Of a stretch of 64,000 nt of DNA, positions 11,865 to 23,814 are shown piece after piece. The notes under the pieces are model-generated. The model had not been told where the DNA came from, did not search any database, and saw only the letters and a list, made by a program, of their open reading frames with translations. Where the stretch lies: assembly GCF_032452875.1 (NCBI RefSeq), contig NC_083878.1, positions 60,245,378 to 60,309,377 of the forward strand. The letters run 5' to 3'. The translations under genes were made by a program, and so were the position numbers. Source of the DNA: Bos javanicus. Taxonomy: Eukaryota; Chordata; Mammalia; Artiodactyla; Bovidae. Every line of letters begins with the position of its first letter. The first letter of the stretch is position 1.

Positions 11865-12590
11865 ATTATTTTTATAAAGATACCCATCTCCCCTAAATTA
11901 ATCTATAAAATTAATGCAAGTCCAATCAAAATCACAACTCTTTAAATCTGACAAAGCAATTTTAAAGTTACTATGGAAGAAATATCTATGGAGAGGATGG
12001 CATAAGTAGAATGGGAGGAATATATAGACTGATGCAAGCTCATGTCATAGATCTTATGATGGTTGTTTCACATTATATTTTTTAATGTACATATATGACA
12101 AAATTTTCTTTTATATACATCAAAAATATTTTTAAGAAACAATTCTTTAAAAATATATTCCAAAAAAGAAGACTATTAACCATGGATTTACCCTACCAGC
12201 AGTTTAAAAATAATTTAAAAGTATATTAAAACAATATTATTATCCAATAACAAGTCAATGGAATAGAAAATAAAGTATATGTGGAAATTTAGTACAGTAT
12301 AAACTTAGAATTTTAAATCAGAGAGAAGACTGGGTGGTGTTCAATAAATAGTGTAGGGCAACCAAGTCATTTAGGGGGAAAAAAAAATCATGCTAGATTC
12401 TTCCCTTCTTCCTCCTAACTAAACTTCAAAAGGACTAAATATTGAACTATTTTTAAGAAGATATCTAAAAATGTTAAAAGAAAATACACAGGTAAGCATG
12501 ACATTAAAGCTGGAAACAGAAAAAGACCTACCTAAAAATGTCTTTCTTCACAACAACCCCATCAGCTTTAACTTCTACTCATTTGCACTT
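11865..12590 (+). mobile_element. Ancient L1 ORF2 remnant
   Basis: It resembles L1 ORF2 DNA (atctataaaattaatgcaagtccaatcaaaatc; the aatgggaggaatatatagact region; ttaaaagaaaatacacaggtaag). It is too decayed to translate. Confidence 0.6.
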
Positions 12591-12605
12591 ATTTATGGAT
12601 TCTGA

Positions 12606-12870
12606 GAAGGCAATGGCACCCACTCCAGTACTCTTGCCTGGAAAATCCCAGGGATGGAGAAGCCTGGTAGGCTGCAGTCCATGGGGTCCGGAAGAGTCGG
12701 ACATGACTGAGTGACTTCACTTTCACTTTTCACTTTCCTGCACTGGAGAAGGAAATGGCAACCCACTCCAGTGGTCTTGCCTGGAGAATCCCAGGGACGG
12801 AGGACCCTGGTGGGCTGCTGTCTTTGGGGTTGCACAGAGTTGGACACGACTGAAGTGACTTAGCAGTAGC
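12606..12870 (+). mobile_element. BovA2 (dimeric Bov-tA) SINE
   Basis: Two related units are present: gagaaggcaatggcacccac through gagtgacttcac, then gagaaggaaatggcaacccac through agtgacttagcagtagc. An 11-bp target-site duplication atggattctga lies at 12595-12605 and 12871-12881. Confidence 0.93.
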
Positions 12871-13279
12871 ATGGATTCTGATTCTGATTAATTCTATATA
12901 AAATTTTTACATAATACAAAATTGAACACATAAAATTTTGTTATATATTTTATATAATCTTATCATGTACTTTTCTTGTACCTCTTGTCTTTCTACTTAG
13001 CCCACACATCATTGGCATAGTCCATTCTTCACTCTGCTTCTCTCTCCTCTCTTAAAATAACTTTCTTTTAAAGTTATAAACATGTAGTTTTTAAGTGAAT
13101 TTTAGTATTGTTTTCTTGAGCTCTATCTATAAAGTATCTTTTTTTGCATTTTAATTGAAATTGATAATGTACAAATAATTTAGAAATGAATTGTATTCTT
13201 TGCTATTTTAGTTCATCTGGCATCATATGTTATTTTCCCTAGACTGCCTTTTTTCCTTCAATAAAAGTTTTATTGGGGG

Positions 13280-14180
13280 GTGGAAGCCATACATATAAAA
13301 AGAAGACAAGAAAAACTTTTCAGCAAATAAACACCACAAGCTATATTATAAAAGACAAATTTAAAAAGGTAAAAATATTTGTGATTACATTCAGACAAAA
13401 GTTAATATTCCTAATTTACAAAAAGCTCTCATAATTAAAAAAAAAAAACGTTAATATTCCAGATAGGCAGAAATCATGAACTGGCAATTCACAAAAATAG
13501 AGCCAATAAATATATGTAAGATGCTCAGTTTTACACTTGGTCAACCAGATGCAAATCAAAACAAGATGAAAAGGTGATAAGAGATATTTTTTAAGGTGAT
13601 AAAGATCACAAAGATTAACAATACTCAAGATCTGCAAGAAGACCACCTAGCTATCGTTCACCCACTATGTTGGTGGAAAACTACTACTTTTCAAGGGAAG
13701 AGTCTGGTAACAACATATAGAACTTTCTAAATGCGCATTCCCTTTGACCCAGTAAATGTATTTCTATGAATTTATGTTAAGGAAAATCAGGGAAATGTAC
13801 AGGTTTATGTATAATAATCATCTAGTATTGTTTGTACAACTGAAAAACTGTAAGTACCTTAAAAGTCCAACAATCTAGAAACTGATTGAACATATTAATA
13901 CTATATCCATATAGCCATTAAATCCATACAGCCATTAAAAACGCTAATGTAACCTACTTTATCTGGAAAGATATAAGGCATTTGGAAAACAGAATATGCT
14001 CATATTTTCCTATTAAGAAAAAAAAGTTTATGTGTATGTACGAAAACTCTGTTTATACAGAACTAAGTTAATACGTTATTTCTGGGTGACGAGATTGAGA
14101 GTTTTTCTTTTACATACGTTTATGTACTTACTATTGGACAGTTTTGCAGGGAGCAGGCATTTTTTTAAAAAGCAGTATTC
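13280..14180 (+). mobile_element. Ancient L1 3' region
   Basis: Decayed L1 ORF2/3' UTR motifs are visible: gatgcaaatcaaaacaagatg, gtctggtaacaacatatag, ccctttgacccagtaaatgtatttctatg and agccattaaaaacgctaatg. Stops are frequent. 12885-13280 is AT-rich without a clear assignment. Confidence 0.7.
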
Positions 14181-14199
14181 TTCTTACAATCACAGAATA

Positions 14200-15130
14200 C
14201 AAGGACACTTAATTTGCGGAGGTAAATGGGCCTCGGGTGAGACGATCCTGCTACAGCGGGAGCGGAGGGAAAAGTTCCCAGACCGCCGAGCCTCGCCCTA
14301 CTGCTCAGGCGAGAGCACAGCGACCGGAAACACGCCACGCGAGATCTCGGGGATTCTGGGTATGGACGTACCCGCATTACCTCTCAAGGAAGAAAGTGTT
14401 ACCGTTTGAAAACTATTTCTCTCTTTCCTTTAACACAACACCTATCACTGCAGTCAAAGGACGTTTCTATCCTGAGAGGGGTGCGGGGGAGGTCGGCAGA
14501 GTTAAAGTTTTTCCTGAAAATGAAAGGCTCCCCCTCTCCCATCCACCCGCCTCTTCCCGTCATTCTGGAGGCGCTTAGAGGCCGCCGCGGGGGAAGGCCG
14601 TTTCTCTGGGTGACGATTTACAAGAACGCTGGCAGCGTCAACAACGCTGGCCGACTATTGTGTGTTACTGCTGCCTAGAAAGGTGGACGGTGCACAGCGC
14701 AGCGTGGGACGTGGAGGCGAGGTACACACTGATTGGCCCGCGGCTGCCCAGGCCGCTGGTGGGGGCGGGGCGGCGTGCCAGGCGGGGTGGCGCGCGTGCG
14801 CAAAGGCTTCCCCTCGAGCCGGACAGTTTCCCGGGTGCCAATGTGGGTGTTCCAGTCGCGGAACTGGGCGGAGCGAGGGGTTTGATTTTGGCCTGGCCGC
14901 GGGAATGGGGGCCGTTAATCTTTCACACACGCATAACTAGCAGGGCGCATAAATGAGCGAGGCTTTCCTTTGAGGCCTGGCCCACTGCAGGCGAAGAACT
15001 GCCGAGGAGTGAGAGGCGAGGCCCAGGCCAAAAGATGGGATCACATGCGGGCCACTGCCTGCGTAGCGTAGGGCGGGGAAGCCCTGCGGAAAAGCCAGAG
15101 TGGAAGGACCGACAGCCCAAACACTACCGC
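14200..15130. promoter_or_regulatory. CpG-island-like promoter block without a recognised gene
   Basis: This is the only extended GC- and CpG-rich block in the window; its flanks are AT-rich. Its densest part, about 14560-14910, contains an ATTGG (inverted CCAAT) box at 14731-14735 and the GC box gggggcggggcgg near 14760. An NRF1-like palindrome, gcgcgcgtgcgcaaa, follows near 14790, and ctttcccggg-like and CGCGG sequences lie further on. This motif mix is typical of broad housekeeping or bidirectional promoters. ORFs of 60-125 codons cross it on both strands, but none shows a known domain and they overlap mutually, as GC-rich DNA does by chance. FAM161A starts off the right side of the window, so this is not its promoter. 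It could drive a lncRNA, an unannotated gene's first exon, or be an intergenic CpG island. The target gene is unknown. Confidence 0.7.
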
Positions 15131-15571
15131 TCCCTTTGGCTAGGTACCTAACTTTATGGTGATAAATTAGTAGCTTTGTTATAGAAGTCTAGTTTTAAGT
15201 CCCGGAGAGTGGACAAGAATCACATACTGTTTTGAGAGAGTAATACCTCCATGGGAGACCTCGAAGCCCAGTAAGGCTTCCAGATTTCCTGACCATTTGG
15301 TAAATGATGTTCAAAGGAAAAATTAAGATATGTCCATCTATGTAACTCTTCAGGCTTAAATACCTGTTTATCTTAAATTACAAAATTAAGTGAAGGAAAC
15401 TTTGTAGTAGGTTATAGTGACCCATTGGCTACTATTCATTATCGTTTAAAATTTTTCTTAATTTGTAGGTATCAGAGAGCCTTTTGCTATTTTATTCTTG
15501 GAGTATTGTTGTAAATGAAAAATTTTACATCAAACTGCAAAAAAAAAAGCTTAAATATAATTATATATATA
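15131..15571. other. No recognisable feature
   Basis: AT-rich unique sequence directly beside the CpG-rich block. Confidence 0.5.
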
Positions 15572-15730
15572 TTAATAAAACTCAGAGGAAAACGTAGGCA
15601 GACCACTCTGTGACATAAATCACAGCAATATCGTTTTCAATCCATCTCCCAGAATAGTGGAAATAAAAGCAAAAATTAACAAACGGAACCTACTATAACT
15701 GAAAGGCTTTTGCACAGCAAAGGAAACAAT
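15572..15730 (+). mobile_element. L1 ORF2 fragment
   Basis: It matches the ORF2 C-terminal-region DNA pattern: cagaggaaaacgtaggcagaccactctg, then atcccagaatagtgg-like sequence, and cttttgcacagcaaaggaaacaat. No reading frame survives. Confidence 0.75.
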
Positions 15731-16059
15731 ATTCTTACTGCCTGAGCCACCGGGGCATCCCAGTAAGCAGAGAAAGTACGGAAATCACATGTGATTTCTT
15801 TCATTTCTTTTCCCAATTCTCTAGCACCCAAGCCACCATGAAAAACTATCGAGGTAAACTGTGCATGTGTGAATCTGACCTTCCGCATCATAGCAAATGC
15901 TTTGGGAACTAATTTTACAAGATAGATTACTGCCCAGGAATTTTACTGGCCACTGGGTGGCAACATACAGTACAGATGCAAATAACACTGTAATGTGTTT
16001 GCAAACACAACTGATATTGAAATCAAGACCTAGAAATTTTGGTGAAACTTACAGTCTAA
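15731..16059. other. No recognisable feature
   Basis: Unique sequence between the L1 fragment and the long L1M. No gene or repeat is recognised. Confidence 0.5.
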
Positions 16060-16487
16060 TCCCAGCCAGATGAATTGACTACTAAAACCAAACAAAAAAA
16101 CCAACATTTTTATAGGATTTAAATAAGACTCAGTATTTCATAGCACAGTTTTCAAAATATCCAAGCTATGACCTAAAATCTAGCATTCTAAAAACCAGGA
16201 AAATCTAAATTGAGAAAAGACAATCAAGAGACACCAATGCCAAAAGGACACAGATTTTGGAATTATCCAACAAAGATTTTAAAGTAGACATTGGAAAAAT
16301 ATTCCAGACACTCTTGAAATGAATGGAAAGATAGTCTCAACAATGAAATAGACGAATTCCACTTGTGGAAATTGGAGAAAAACACAATAACCAAAAACCT
16401 GAAAAATACAATAACCAAATTTAAAAGTTCACTAGATAGCTTCAAGGACATAGTGGAGAAAGCAGAAGAAAGAGTTAATGATCTTGA

Positions 16488-16582
16488 CTGCTAAGTCGCT
16501 TCAGTTGTGTCTGACTCTGTGCGACCCCAAAGACGGCAGCCCACCAGGCTCCCCCGTCCCTGGGATTCTCCAGGCAAGAAAG
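16488..16582 (-). mobile_element. Bov-tA SINE fragment
   Basis: It has ctgctaagtcgcttcagttgtgtctgactc through gggattctccaggcaagaa, the reverse complement of the Bov-tA 3' half, inside the ancient L1. Confidence 0.88.
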
Positions 16583-17502
16583 TAGATCAATAAAAATTAA
16601 TGATTTAAAAGATCTAAAATGATCTAAAATAAAAAGGATAAACCCAAAGAACACCCAGACACATCATAATCAAACTGCTTAAAACTAAAGGCAAAGAAAA
16701 GTTATCAAAAGAGATTTTTGTCCAGAAATCCAGAGAAGGGGAGGGAAATGTGTGTTATATAGGGGAACAATTATTCAAATGAAGATGAATTTTTCATTAA
16801 AAAACATAAAGGCCAGGAAACAGAACATTTTGAAATGCTGAAAAAAACAATGCAACTCAGAATTCTATATCCAGCAAGAAAAATCCTTTAGGACTAAAGT
16901 GGAAAAAACAGACATTCTCGGGTAAATGAAAATGAAGAGAATTTTTGTTTCTAGCAGACTTGCTTTAAAAGAATTGCTAAAGGAAGTTTTTCAGGCAAAA
17001 GAGATATGATACTAAAGGGAAACTTAGAACATTGGGAATGAGGAAAGAGCAACATAAATTAAATATAAAATTACTCTTCTTGTGTTCTATAAAGTATGTT
17101 TCATTGTTAAAAGCAAAAATAATAATATCTGATGGGATTTTCTTTGTATAGAGGTGTTATATATAGGACAACTACAATACTCTACAAACGTGTGGCTATA
17201 TGATGGTATTCTTTTTATAATCTACTTAGAGTAGTAATATGTTGATTTTATCTAGGCAGTGAAAAATTAAGTATGTATATTATAATCCCTAGAGCAAACA
17301 CTAAAAATCTGGATAAAGAAATATAGTAAAAAAAAAAATCTCAAAACATTAAAATGGAACACTAAAAAATGTACAAATAAAGAGCAAAAGAGGCAGGACA
17401 AGGAAAACAAAGGAACAAAAAAAGAAACAGAAAGCAAATAATAAAATGGTTAGCGTAAATTTAAACACATCAGTAATTACATTACGTGTAAAGGACCTAT
17501 AT

Positions 17503-17594
17503 GTGCTTGTGTGCTAAATCATGCTAAGTTGCTTCAGTCGTGGCCTACTCTTTGCAACTCATGGACTGTAGCCTGCCAGGCTCCTCTGCCCATA
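17503..17594 (-). mobile_element. Bov-tA SINE fragment
   Basis: It has gctaagttgcttcagtcgtggcctactctttgc through gcctgccaggctcctctgcccat, a reverse-oriented Bov-tA fragment inside the ancient L1. Confidence 0.85.
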
Positions 17595-17764
17595 TACCAA
17601 CTGAAAAACAGAAATTATCAAAATTGACCAAAAAAATTCATGACCCAACATGTGCTGTATATGAGAAACTCACTTCAAGTATGGTTTAGAGATTAAATAG
17701 TAAAGAATTTTAAAAGATATATTTTAAAAATTCTAATAAAAAAATTGGAATGGCTATATTGCTA

Positions 17765-17930
17765 TCAGACAAGGCGGCAGAGGATGAGATGGTGAAATAG
17801 CATCACCAACTCAGTGGACATGAACTTGAGCAAACTCTGGATGATAGTGAAGAACAGGGAAGCCTGGCATGCTGCAGTCTGTGGGGTCACAAAGAGTCAG
17901 ACATGACTTAGTGACTAAACAACAACAAAA
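17765..17930 (+). mobile_element. BovB 3'-end fragment
   Basis: It matches the last roughly 160 bp of BovB (cagaggatgagatgg..., agggaagcctggcatgctgcag, cacaaagagtcagacatgac) and ends at aaacaacaacaaaa. It is inserted in the ancient L1. Confidence 0.85.
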
Positions 17931-20077
17931 ACATAAAGGTAGACTTCAGAGCAAAGGAAGTGACCAGGGTAAAGATTATTTCACAGCAATAAAGAAGTCA
18001 GTTAATTAAGCAGACATTGTTTATGCACCTAACCACAAAGCTTCAAAATACATGAAGCAAAGCCTGTCAGAAGTAAAAGAAGAAATATACATATCAACAA
18101 TCATAGTTGGGGACTTCAGTACTTCTCTCTTGGTAATATATAAACTAGGGAACAAAATCAACAAGAACATAGAAGATATAGATATAAAAGAACACCAGAT
18201 CTTATAAATTTATCATTCCAAAACTACTGTAATTCAAATAGAATTTGGAAGGATTTGCCTAATAATCATTGTAATCAAGAATCCAAGAAGTAAAGATGCA
18301 ATATAATAGTGCTAATGAATTTTTTTAAAAGAATATCAGTTAGATCTAATCGACATTTATACAGCATTCCACCCAAAAACACAATATACATTGTTTGCAA
18401 GTGCCCAGGGAAGATTTACCAAGATTGACTATATCCTAGGTCATAAGTCATAATAAATTAAAAGAATTAGAAATAATGCAAAGTATGTTCTCTGACATAA
18501 TAGAATCAATAGCAGAAAGATAACAAGAAGCTCTCAAAACACTTGGAAATTAAGCAATATACTTTTAAATAATCCCTGGGACAAAGAGAACGTCTTAAAA
18601 GAAATTAGAAAATGTTTTGAAGTTAAAAGAGAAAATACAATCCAACAAAATTTGTGAGATGCAGCTAAACCAGTGCTTAGAGGAAATTTTACAGCATTAA
18701 AATGCTTATATTAGACAAGAAGGAGCGTCTCAAATCTTTGACCTCAGTTTTCATTTTAAGAAAACTAGAAAAAGAAAAGCAAAAATAAGCCCAAAACAAG
18801 AAGAAAGAAGGAAAAAATAAAGATAGGGGCATAAAAATTAAGTTGAAAACAGGTAGAGAAAATCTATAATCAAAAAGCCATTCCTTTGAAAGAATCAATA
18901 AAATTGATAAAACTTTATCAAGACTGACCAAAAAAAGAGAGAAGACACAAGTTACCAATATCCAGACTGAAAGAATGGATATTACTAGACTCTACACACA
19001 TTGAAAAGATAATAAGAGATGGTATGAACAAATCTGTACATGTAAACTCAACAACTTAGATGGAATGTACCAATTCCTCAAAAACCAAATATTACCAAAA
19101 CTCATCCAACATAAAACAGAGAGGCATGAAGAAAGAAAAAGCTTGAACTCATTTTATAAGGCTATCGTTATCCTGATTTAAAAGCAAAGATATTACAAGA
19201 AAAGGAAACCAGCTCATTGCCCCTCATGATCATAGAAAAATCATCAACAAAATATTTACAAATTGAATTCAGTAATATAAAAAAAGAATAATACATCATG
19301 ACCAAACAAGATTTATTCTGGGAATGGAGGGGTTGTTCAGTATTGACAATTTAATCTGTGAACTTACTAAAGAAGAAAAACTACATGACCGTTTAAATGA
19401 TGCAGAAAAATAATTTGAGAAAGTTAAATTCCAATTCATGATTAAAAAAATAATTTTCAGGAACCTAGGGATAGAAGGGACTTTTCTCAACATGATGAAG
19501 GGCATCCTCAAAAAAATGTACAGCTGACATACTCAGCAATGAATGGCTAACTGCTTCCCCTTAAGATCAAGGCAAGGCTATCTCTCATCGCTCTTATTCA
19601 ACATCATTGTGGAAGACCTAGGCATTGGAAACAAGAAAAATCAATAAAAGGTATATGGATGGTAAAGGAAGAAATTTGAAGATGATTTGATTATCTACAA
19701 AGAACATTCCAAAGAATCTATCTCCTCCACCCCAACAAATGTTCTAGAACTAGTGAGTTTAGCAAGGTTATAAAGTCAAGACACAAAAAAACCAGTTGTA
19801 TTTTTTTGTAATGAAATGAAAAATCAAAAGTTTTAAAATAATATTTATAAAAATTCCACAAAGTGAAATATTTAGGTATAAGTTTATCAATATATATGCT
19901 CTAAAGTGGCAACTATTTTAATTTGTCTCAATCCCCTCTCATAAATGATTTTAGGATCATTGAACATTTATGTTTTTATATTATGCTTCATTTACATTTT
20001 CCTTTTTCACTTACATTTTGCTTCATTATCCATTTTCTTCAAAATGGATAGAGTCATCATGTTTATTATTTTAAGGG

Positions 20078-20148
20078 CTGCCTGAATGCAATTCATGGGG
20101 TCGCAAAGAGTCGGACACGACTGAGCGACTGAACTGAACTGAACTGAA
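20078..20148 (+). mobile_element. BovB 3' terminus abutting another BovB
   Basis: It consists only of the BovB 3' end (gcaattcatggggtcgcaaag, gagcgactgaactgaactgaactgaa). BovB RT sequence begins immediately after it, so two BovB pieces sit head to tail without a spacer. Confidence 0.82.
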
Positions 20149-21450
20149 GGCCAAAGAATGCTCAAACTACCGCACAGTTGCACTCATTTCACACGCTAGT
20201 AAGGTAATGCTCAAAATTCTCCAAGCCAGGCTTCAGCAGTACGTGAACCATGAACTTCCTGGTGTTCAAGATGGTTTTAGAAAAGGCAGAGGAACCAGAT
20301 ATCAAATTGCCAACATCCGCTGGATCATCGAAAAAGCAAGAGAGTTCCAGAAAAACATCTATTTCTGCTTTATTGACTATGCCAAAACCTTTGACTGTTG
20401 GATCACAATAAACTGTGGAAAATTCTGAAAGAGATGGGAATACCAGACCACCTGATCTGCCTCTTGAGAAACCTTTACACAGGTCAGGAAGCAACAGTTA
20501 GAACTGGACATGGAACAACAGACTGGTTCGAAATAGGAAAAGGAGTCCGTCAAGGCTGTATATTGTCACCCTGCTTATTTAACTTCTATGCAGAGTACAT
20601 CATGAGAAACGCTGGGCTGGAAGAAGCACAAGCTGGAATCAAGATTGCCAGGAGAAATATCAATAACCTCAGATATGCAGATGATACCACCTTTATGGCA
20701 GAAAGTGAAGAGGAACTAAAAAGCCTCTTAATGAAAGTGAAAGTGGAGAGTGAAAAAGTTGGCTTAAAGCTCAACATTCAGAAAACGAAGATCATGGCAT
20801 CCAGTCCCATCACTTCATGGGAAATAAATGGGAAAACAGTGGAAACAGTGTCAGACTTTATTTTTCTGGGCTCCAAAATCACTGCAGATGGTGATTGCAG
20901 CCATGAAATTAAAAGACGCTTACTCCTTGGAAGGAAAGTTATAACCAACCTAGATAGCATATTCAAAAGCAGAGACATTACTTTGTCAACAAAGGTCCGT
21001 CTAGTCAAGGATATGGTTTTTTCAGTAATCACGTATGGATGTGAGAATTGGACTGTGAAGAAAGCTGAGCGCCGAAGAATTGATGCTTTTGAACTGTGGT
21101 GTTGGAGAAGACTCTTAAGAGTCCCTTGGACTGCAAGGAGATCCAACCAGTCCATCCTAAAGGAGATCAGTCCTGGGTGTTCACTGGAAGGACTGATGCT
21201 GAAGCTGAAACTTCAGTACTTTGGCCACCTCATGCGAAGAGTTGACTCATTGGAAAAGACCCCACTGCTGGGAGGGATTAGGGGCAGGAGGAGAAGGGGA
21301 CGACAGAGGATGAGATGGCTGGGTGGCATCACTGACTCGATGGACATGGGTTTGGGTAAACTCTGGGAGTTGGTGATGGACAGGGAAACCTGGCATGCTG
21401 CAATTCATGGGGTCACAAAGAGTCGGACACAACTGAGCGACTGAACTGAC
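20149..21450 (+). mobile_element. BovB (RTE) LINE, 5'-truncated, RT largely open
   Basis: Two frames cover the reverse transcriptase. 20207-20428 encodes the finger region with FRKGRGTRYQIANIRWIIEK and CFIDYAKTFD (first catalytic aspartate). 20398-21444 (348 codons) encodes the rest: MGIPDHLICLLRNLY, VRQGCILSPCLFN, the catalytic box LRYADDTTF, and a long C-terminal domain ending GVTKSRTQLSD. A small deletion near 20396 (gactgttggatcac, where related copies read gactgtgtggatcac) causes the frameshift between them. No endonuclease is present. This is one of the best-preserved RT halves in the window. Confidence 0.95.
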
Positions 21451-21499
21451 TGACTGAATATTTTATCATATTGCTATAGCAGTATAATATAAAAAGAAG

Positions 21500-21700
21500 A
21501 ATGTGAGCTTTTTAAACAAGTCTGAATTCAGATTCTAGTTTCTAAAAAACTAGCAGTGTGACTAGAGGTAGGTGACGTTTCTCAGCTCAGTCATGATAAA
21601 ATGCCGACTTTTCAGGAGCATTAGGAGTTAAATACAATGATATGTGTAAAATACCTGATACATGGTAGGTTCCCAACAAAGTAGTCATTATTAATATCTT
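21500..21700 (+). mobile_element. MIR SINE
   Basis: A degenerate MIR order is visible: tgaattcagattctag, agcagtgtgactagagg, ctcagctcagtcatgataaaatg, and a tail with acctgatacatggtaggttcccaacaaa. Confidence 0.65.
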
Positions 21701-21995
21701 AATTTTAATCTTTCTCCTATTTTTCGACTTTTCAGATTGTTTCTTAGCAGAGTCTTTATTCTGGAGTCCAAGAATTATTATTACTCCCTTTTTTCAGGAT
21801 CTTGGTTTTCAGGTTTTTAAATCTTCAAACATTATGCCAGTTTATTAATAAACTGAGCAATGCTTGTAAGCATGTTTGCCTGTAGTTTAGTTGAAGATAT
21901 AGGCAGCCCTACAAAGACAGGTGAGGAAACAGAAGCATAGACCTAAGAGGCAGCCCTTCCCCAAGTGGAAAAAGTTAGCATGCAGCAAACCCATG

Positions 21996-22041
21996 GTGGG
22001 GAGGGGGTTGGGGGGTGCAGTGGGGGGATGGGGGGGTGCGG
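21996..22041 (+). other. G-run cluster with G-quadruplex potential
   Basis: Five or more runs of four to seven guanines lie within about 45 bp (tggggagggggttggggggt... tggggggatgggggggtgcgg). This satisfies a simple four-run G-quadruplex pattern. It is not in a recognised repeat. Confidence 0.75.
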
Positions 22042-22297
22042 TTAGCACTCAGCCTTATTCTGCCCAACTAGATAGAGGCTACATTCAAATTCAAACTGGA
22101 GCATAGCTATCAGAAGATAATTAAAATCATCGAAATGGAAGTAATAGTCTATTGGCAGCTTTCTGCTATTGTTTTGTTTGTTTTTACTTTTACTTTCTTG
22201 CATTTTAACACTTTTTGACCCTGGCAGAGTAAACGATACTCTTTTTTTGGTAAGATAAATTTTGGTATAAATTTTGGTAAAGAACAAGCTAAGTATG

Positions 22298-22510
22298 GTA
22301 CTGGGCTTCCCTGGTGGCTCAGACAGTAAAGAATCTGCCTGCAATGCAGGAAACACAGGTTTGGCCCCTGGATTGGGAAGATCCCTGGAGAAAGAAATGG
22401 CAACCCACTCCAGTATTCTTGCCTGTGAAATTCCATGGACAGAAGAACCTGGTGGACACAGGTTCATGGGGTCACAAAAGAGTCAAACAGGACTTAGCAA
22501 CTAAACAACA
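22298..22510 (+). mobile_element. Bov-tA SINE
   Basis: The head gggcttccctggtggctcag and the tail cacaaaagagtcaaacaggacttagcaactaaacaac are complete. The short flanking repeat aagtatg (22291-22297 and 22511-22517) is a probable target-site duplication. Confidence 0.92.
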
Positions 22511-23814
22511 AAGTATGTTTCTAATACATTAAAATTGCCTTTAGCAATGCTTTCATAGGCTATTAATATAAAGAAGTTAATCACACTATTATTATTTGTT
22601 CTACAACCATAACAATTAATTGGTTTTTATTAAAAACTTTTTATATTAATAGCCTTTGTGCACATTTTCAGTGAACACAATATACAATTTTTCTAATTCT
22701 TTTCATCTTTTCTATGTTATATTTGCTCTGGTTACATTTATGGAAATGTAGAAATAAAGGTACAGCTGATGCATTGTACATGAGAATTTGAAGAAAATCG
22801 TAAGGTGTTTCTGATACCTGTTCAACATTTTGAGTTGTATTAAACAATGTTTAAGAATTTTAATTTACAAAGGTAGATTAATTTTACAAAGCCAGATTAG
22901 AAAAAGATAATGTTTAAGATATAGTCTTTCTAGTGACTTTAAGTAGTTTTAACTAAGGGTAATTTTTTATAGTGCTTAGGAAAAAATACATTTCTCAAAT
23001 CATAAATCAGAAAGATTTATAGCACTAGTGAGTAAAAAATATTTTAAGCTTTGAGTTTCTTTCCATATGTTTTAAGCAAACTGTCCTTATTTGATTAGTC
23101 ATATTTCAAATCAAAATTGTTAGATATCTAATTGCCAGACAATGAATCTAGTCTAGAAGGTTTTTTGTACAAATAGCTGAATGATATCCAGAAGAAATCA
23201 TTTTTTTCTAGGGGACCAAAACAGCATGATCCCCCTTTCCATGATGAGCATTTAATTTCTTTCCCTAATGGACTAGCAAAGAGGCAAAGGGGCATTTTAC
23301 ATGGTGATACTAATGTATGAGTCAAGAAATATTTGAACTTTATATTATCTTCATGTACTAAAAAAATCTTTAAAACTCAGAGCAGATATTATCATTTTTA
23401 TAAGCATTAAATATTATGTCTTCACTTAGGTGGTTTTCAATTATACTTTCCCTGTGCACTCAAATATTTAGCACAAATAGCTCCATGGAGATGACAAAAT
23501 GCAGATCAAACACAATTCAGTTCTTTCTTCTCCAGTATGTGTGATCTGTTTCCATGGAAATTTCATGTTGACCAGGAATTGTAGAAATACTATATGCAAA
23601 CATATCTAAAAAGCAAACCTTTTTGGAGAATATTTGTGATTTAATTTGAGTCACTCCATTAAAACTGTTCAAATAAAAGAAGACTTTTTTTCTTTAGCAT
23701 AGACCATTTTACAATTTTCCTTAGCTTTAATGTATTAGTCTAATAGATTTGGAGACTACAAGGACCTTAATTAGTCTTCTGATGAGAGTAAAATTAAATC
23801 TTATTTAGGTAAAT
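22511..23814. other. No recognisable feature
   Basis: AT-rich, apparently unique sequence. No coding region or repeat family is recognised. Confidence 0.5.

Larger units (their letters stand above)
16060..19920 (+). mobile_element. Ancient L1 (L1M-type), long, interrupted
   Basis: L1 landmarks run in order on the plus strand. An upstream/ORF1-side segment has cagaattctatatccagcaag (about 16858) and ttgctaaaggaagtttttcaggc (about 16975). ORF2 follows with tttatacagcattccacccaaaaac (about 18357), the aagattgactatatcctaggtcataa region (about 18420), and gaagacctaggcattggaaac (about 19610). The 3' part reaches about 19900. Three ruminant insertions split it (16488-16582, 17503-17594, 17765-17930). 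Stops in all frames make it inactive. Confidence 0.82.

Noticed and set aside
14032..14956. Several 60-125-codon ORFs on both strands across the CpG-rich block
   Set aside because: They overlap mutually, have no recognisable domain or Kozak support, and are expected by chance in GC-rich DNA with few stops.
20398..21444. 348-codon ORF as a possible host gene
   Set aside because: It is BovB reverse transcriptase, with YADD and repeated near-copies elsewhere in the window.
22298..22510. tRNA-like promoter boxes suggesting a tRNA gene
   Set aside because: The A/B-box-like sequence is in a Bov-tA SINE head. No cloverleaf or tRNA gene end is present. The same applies to the other SINEs.
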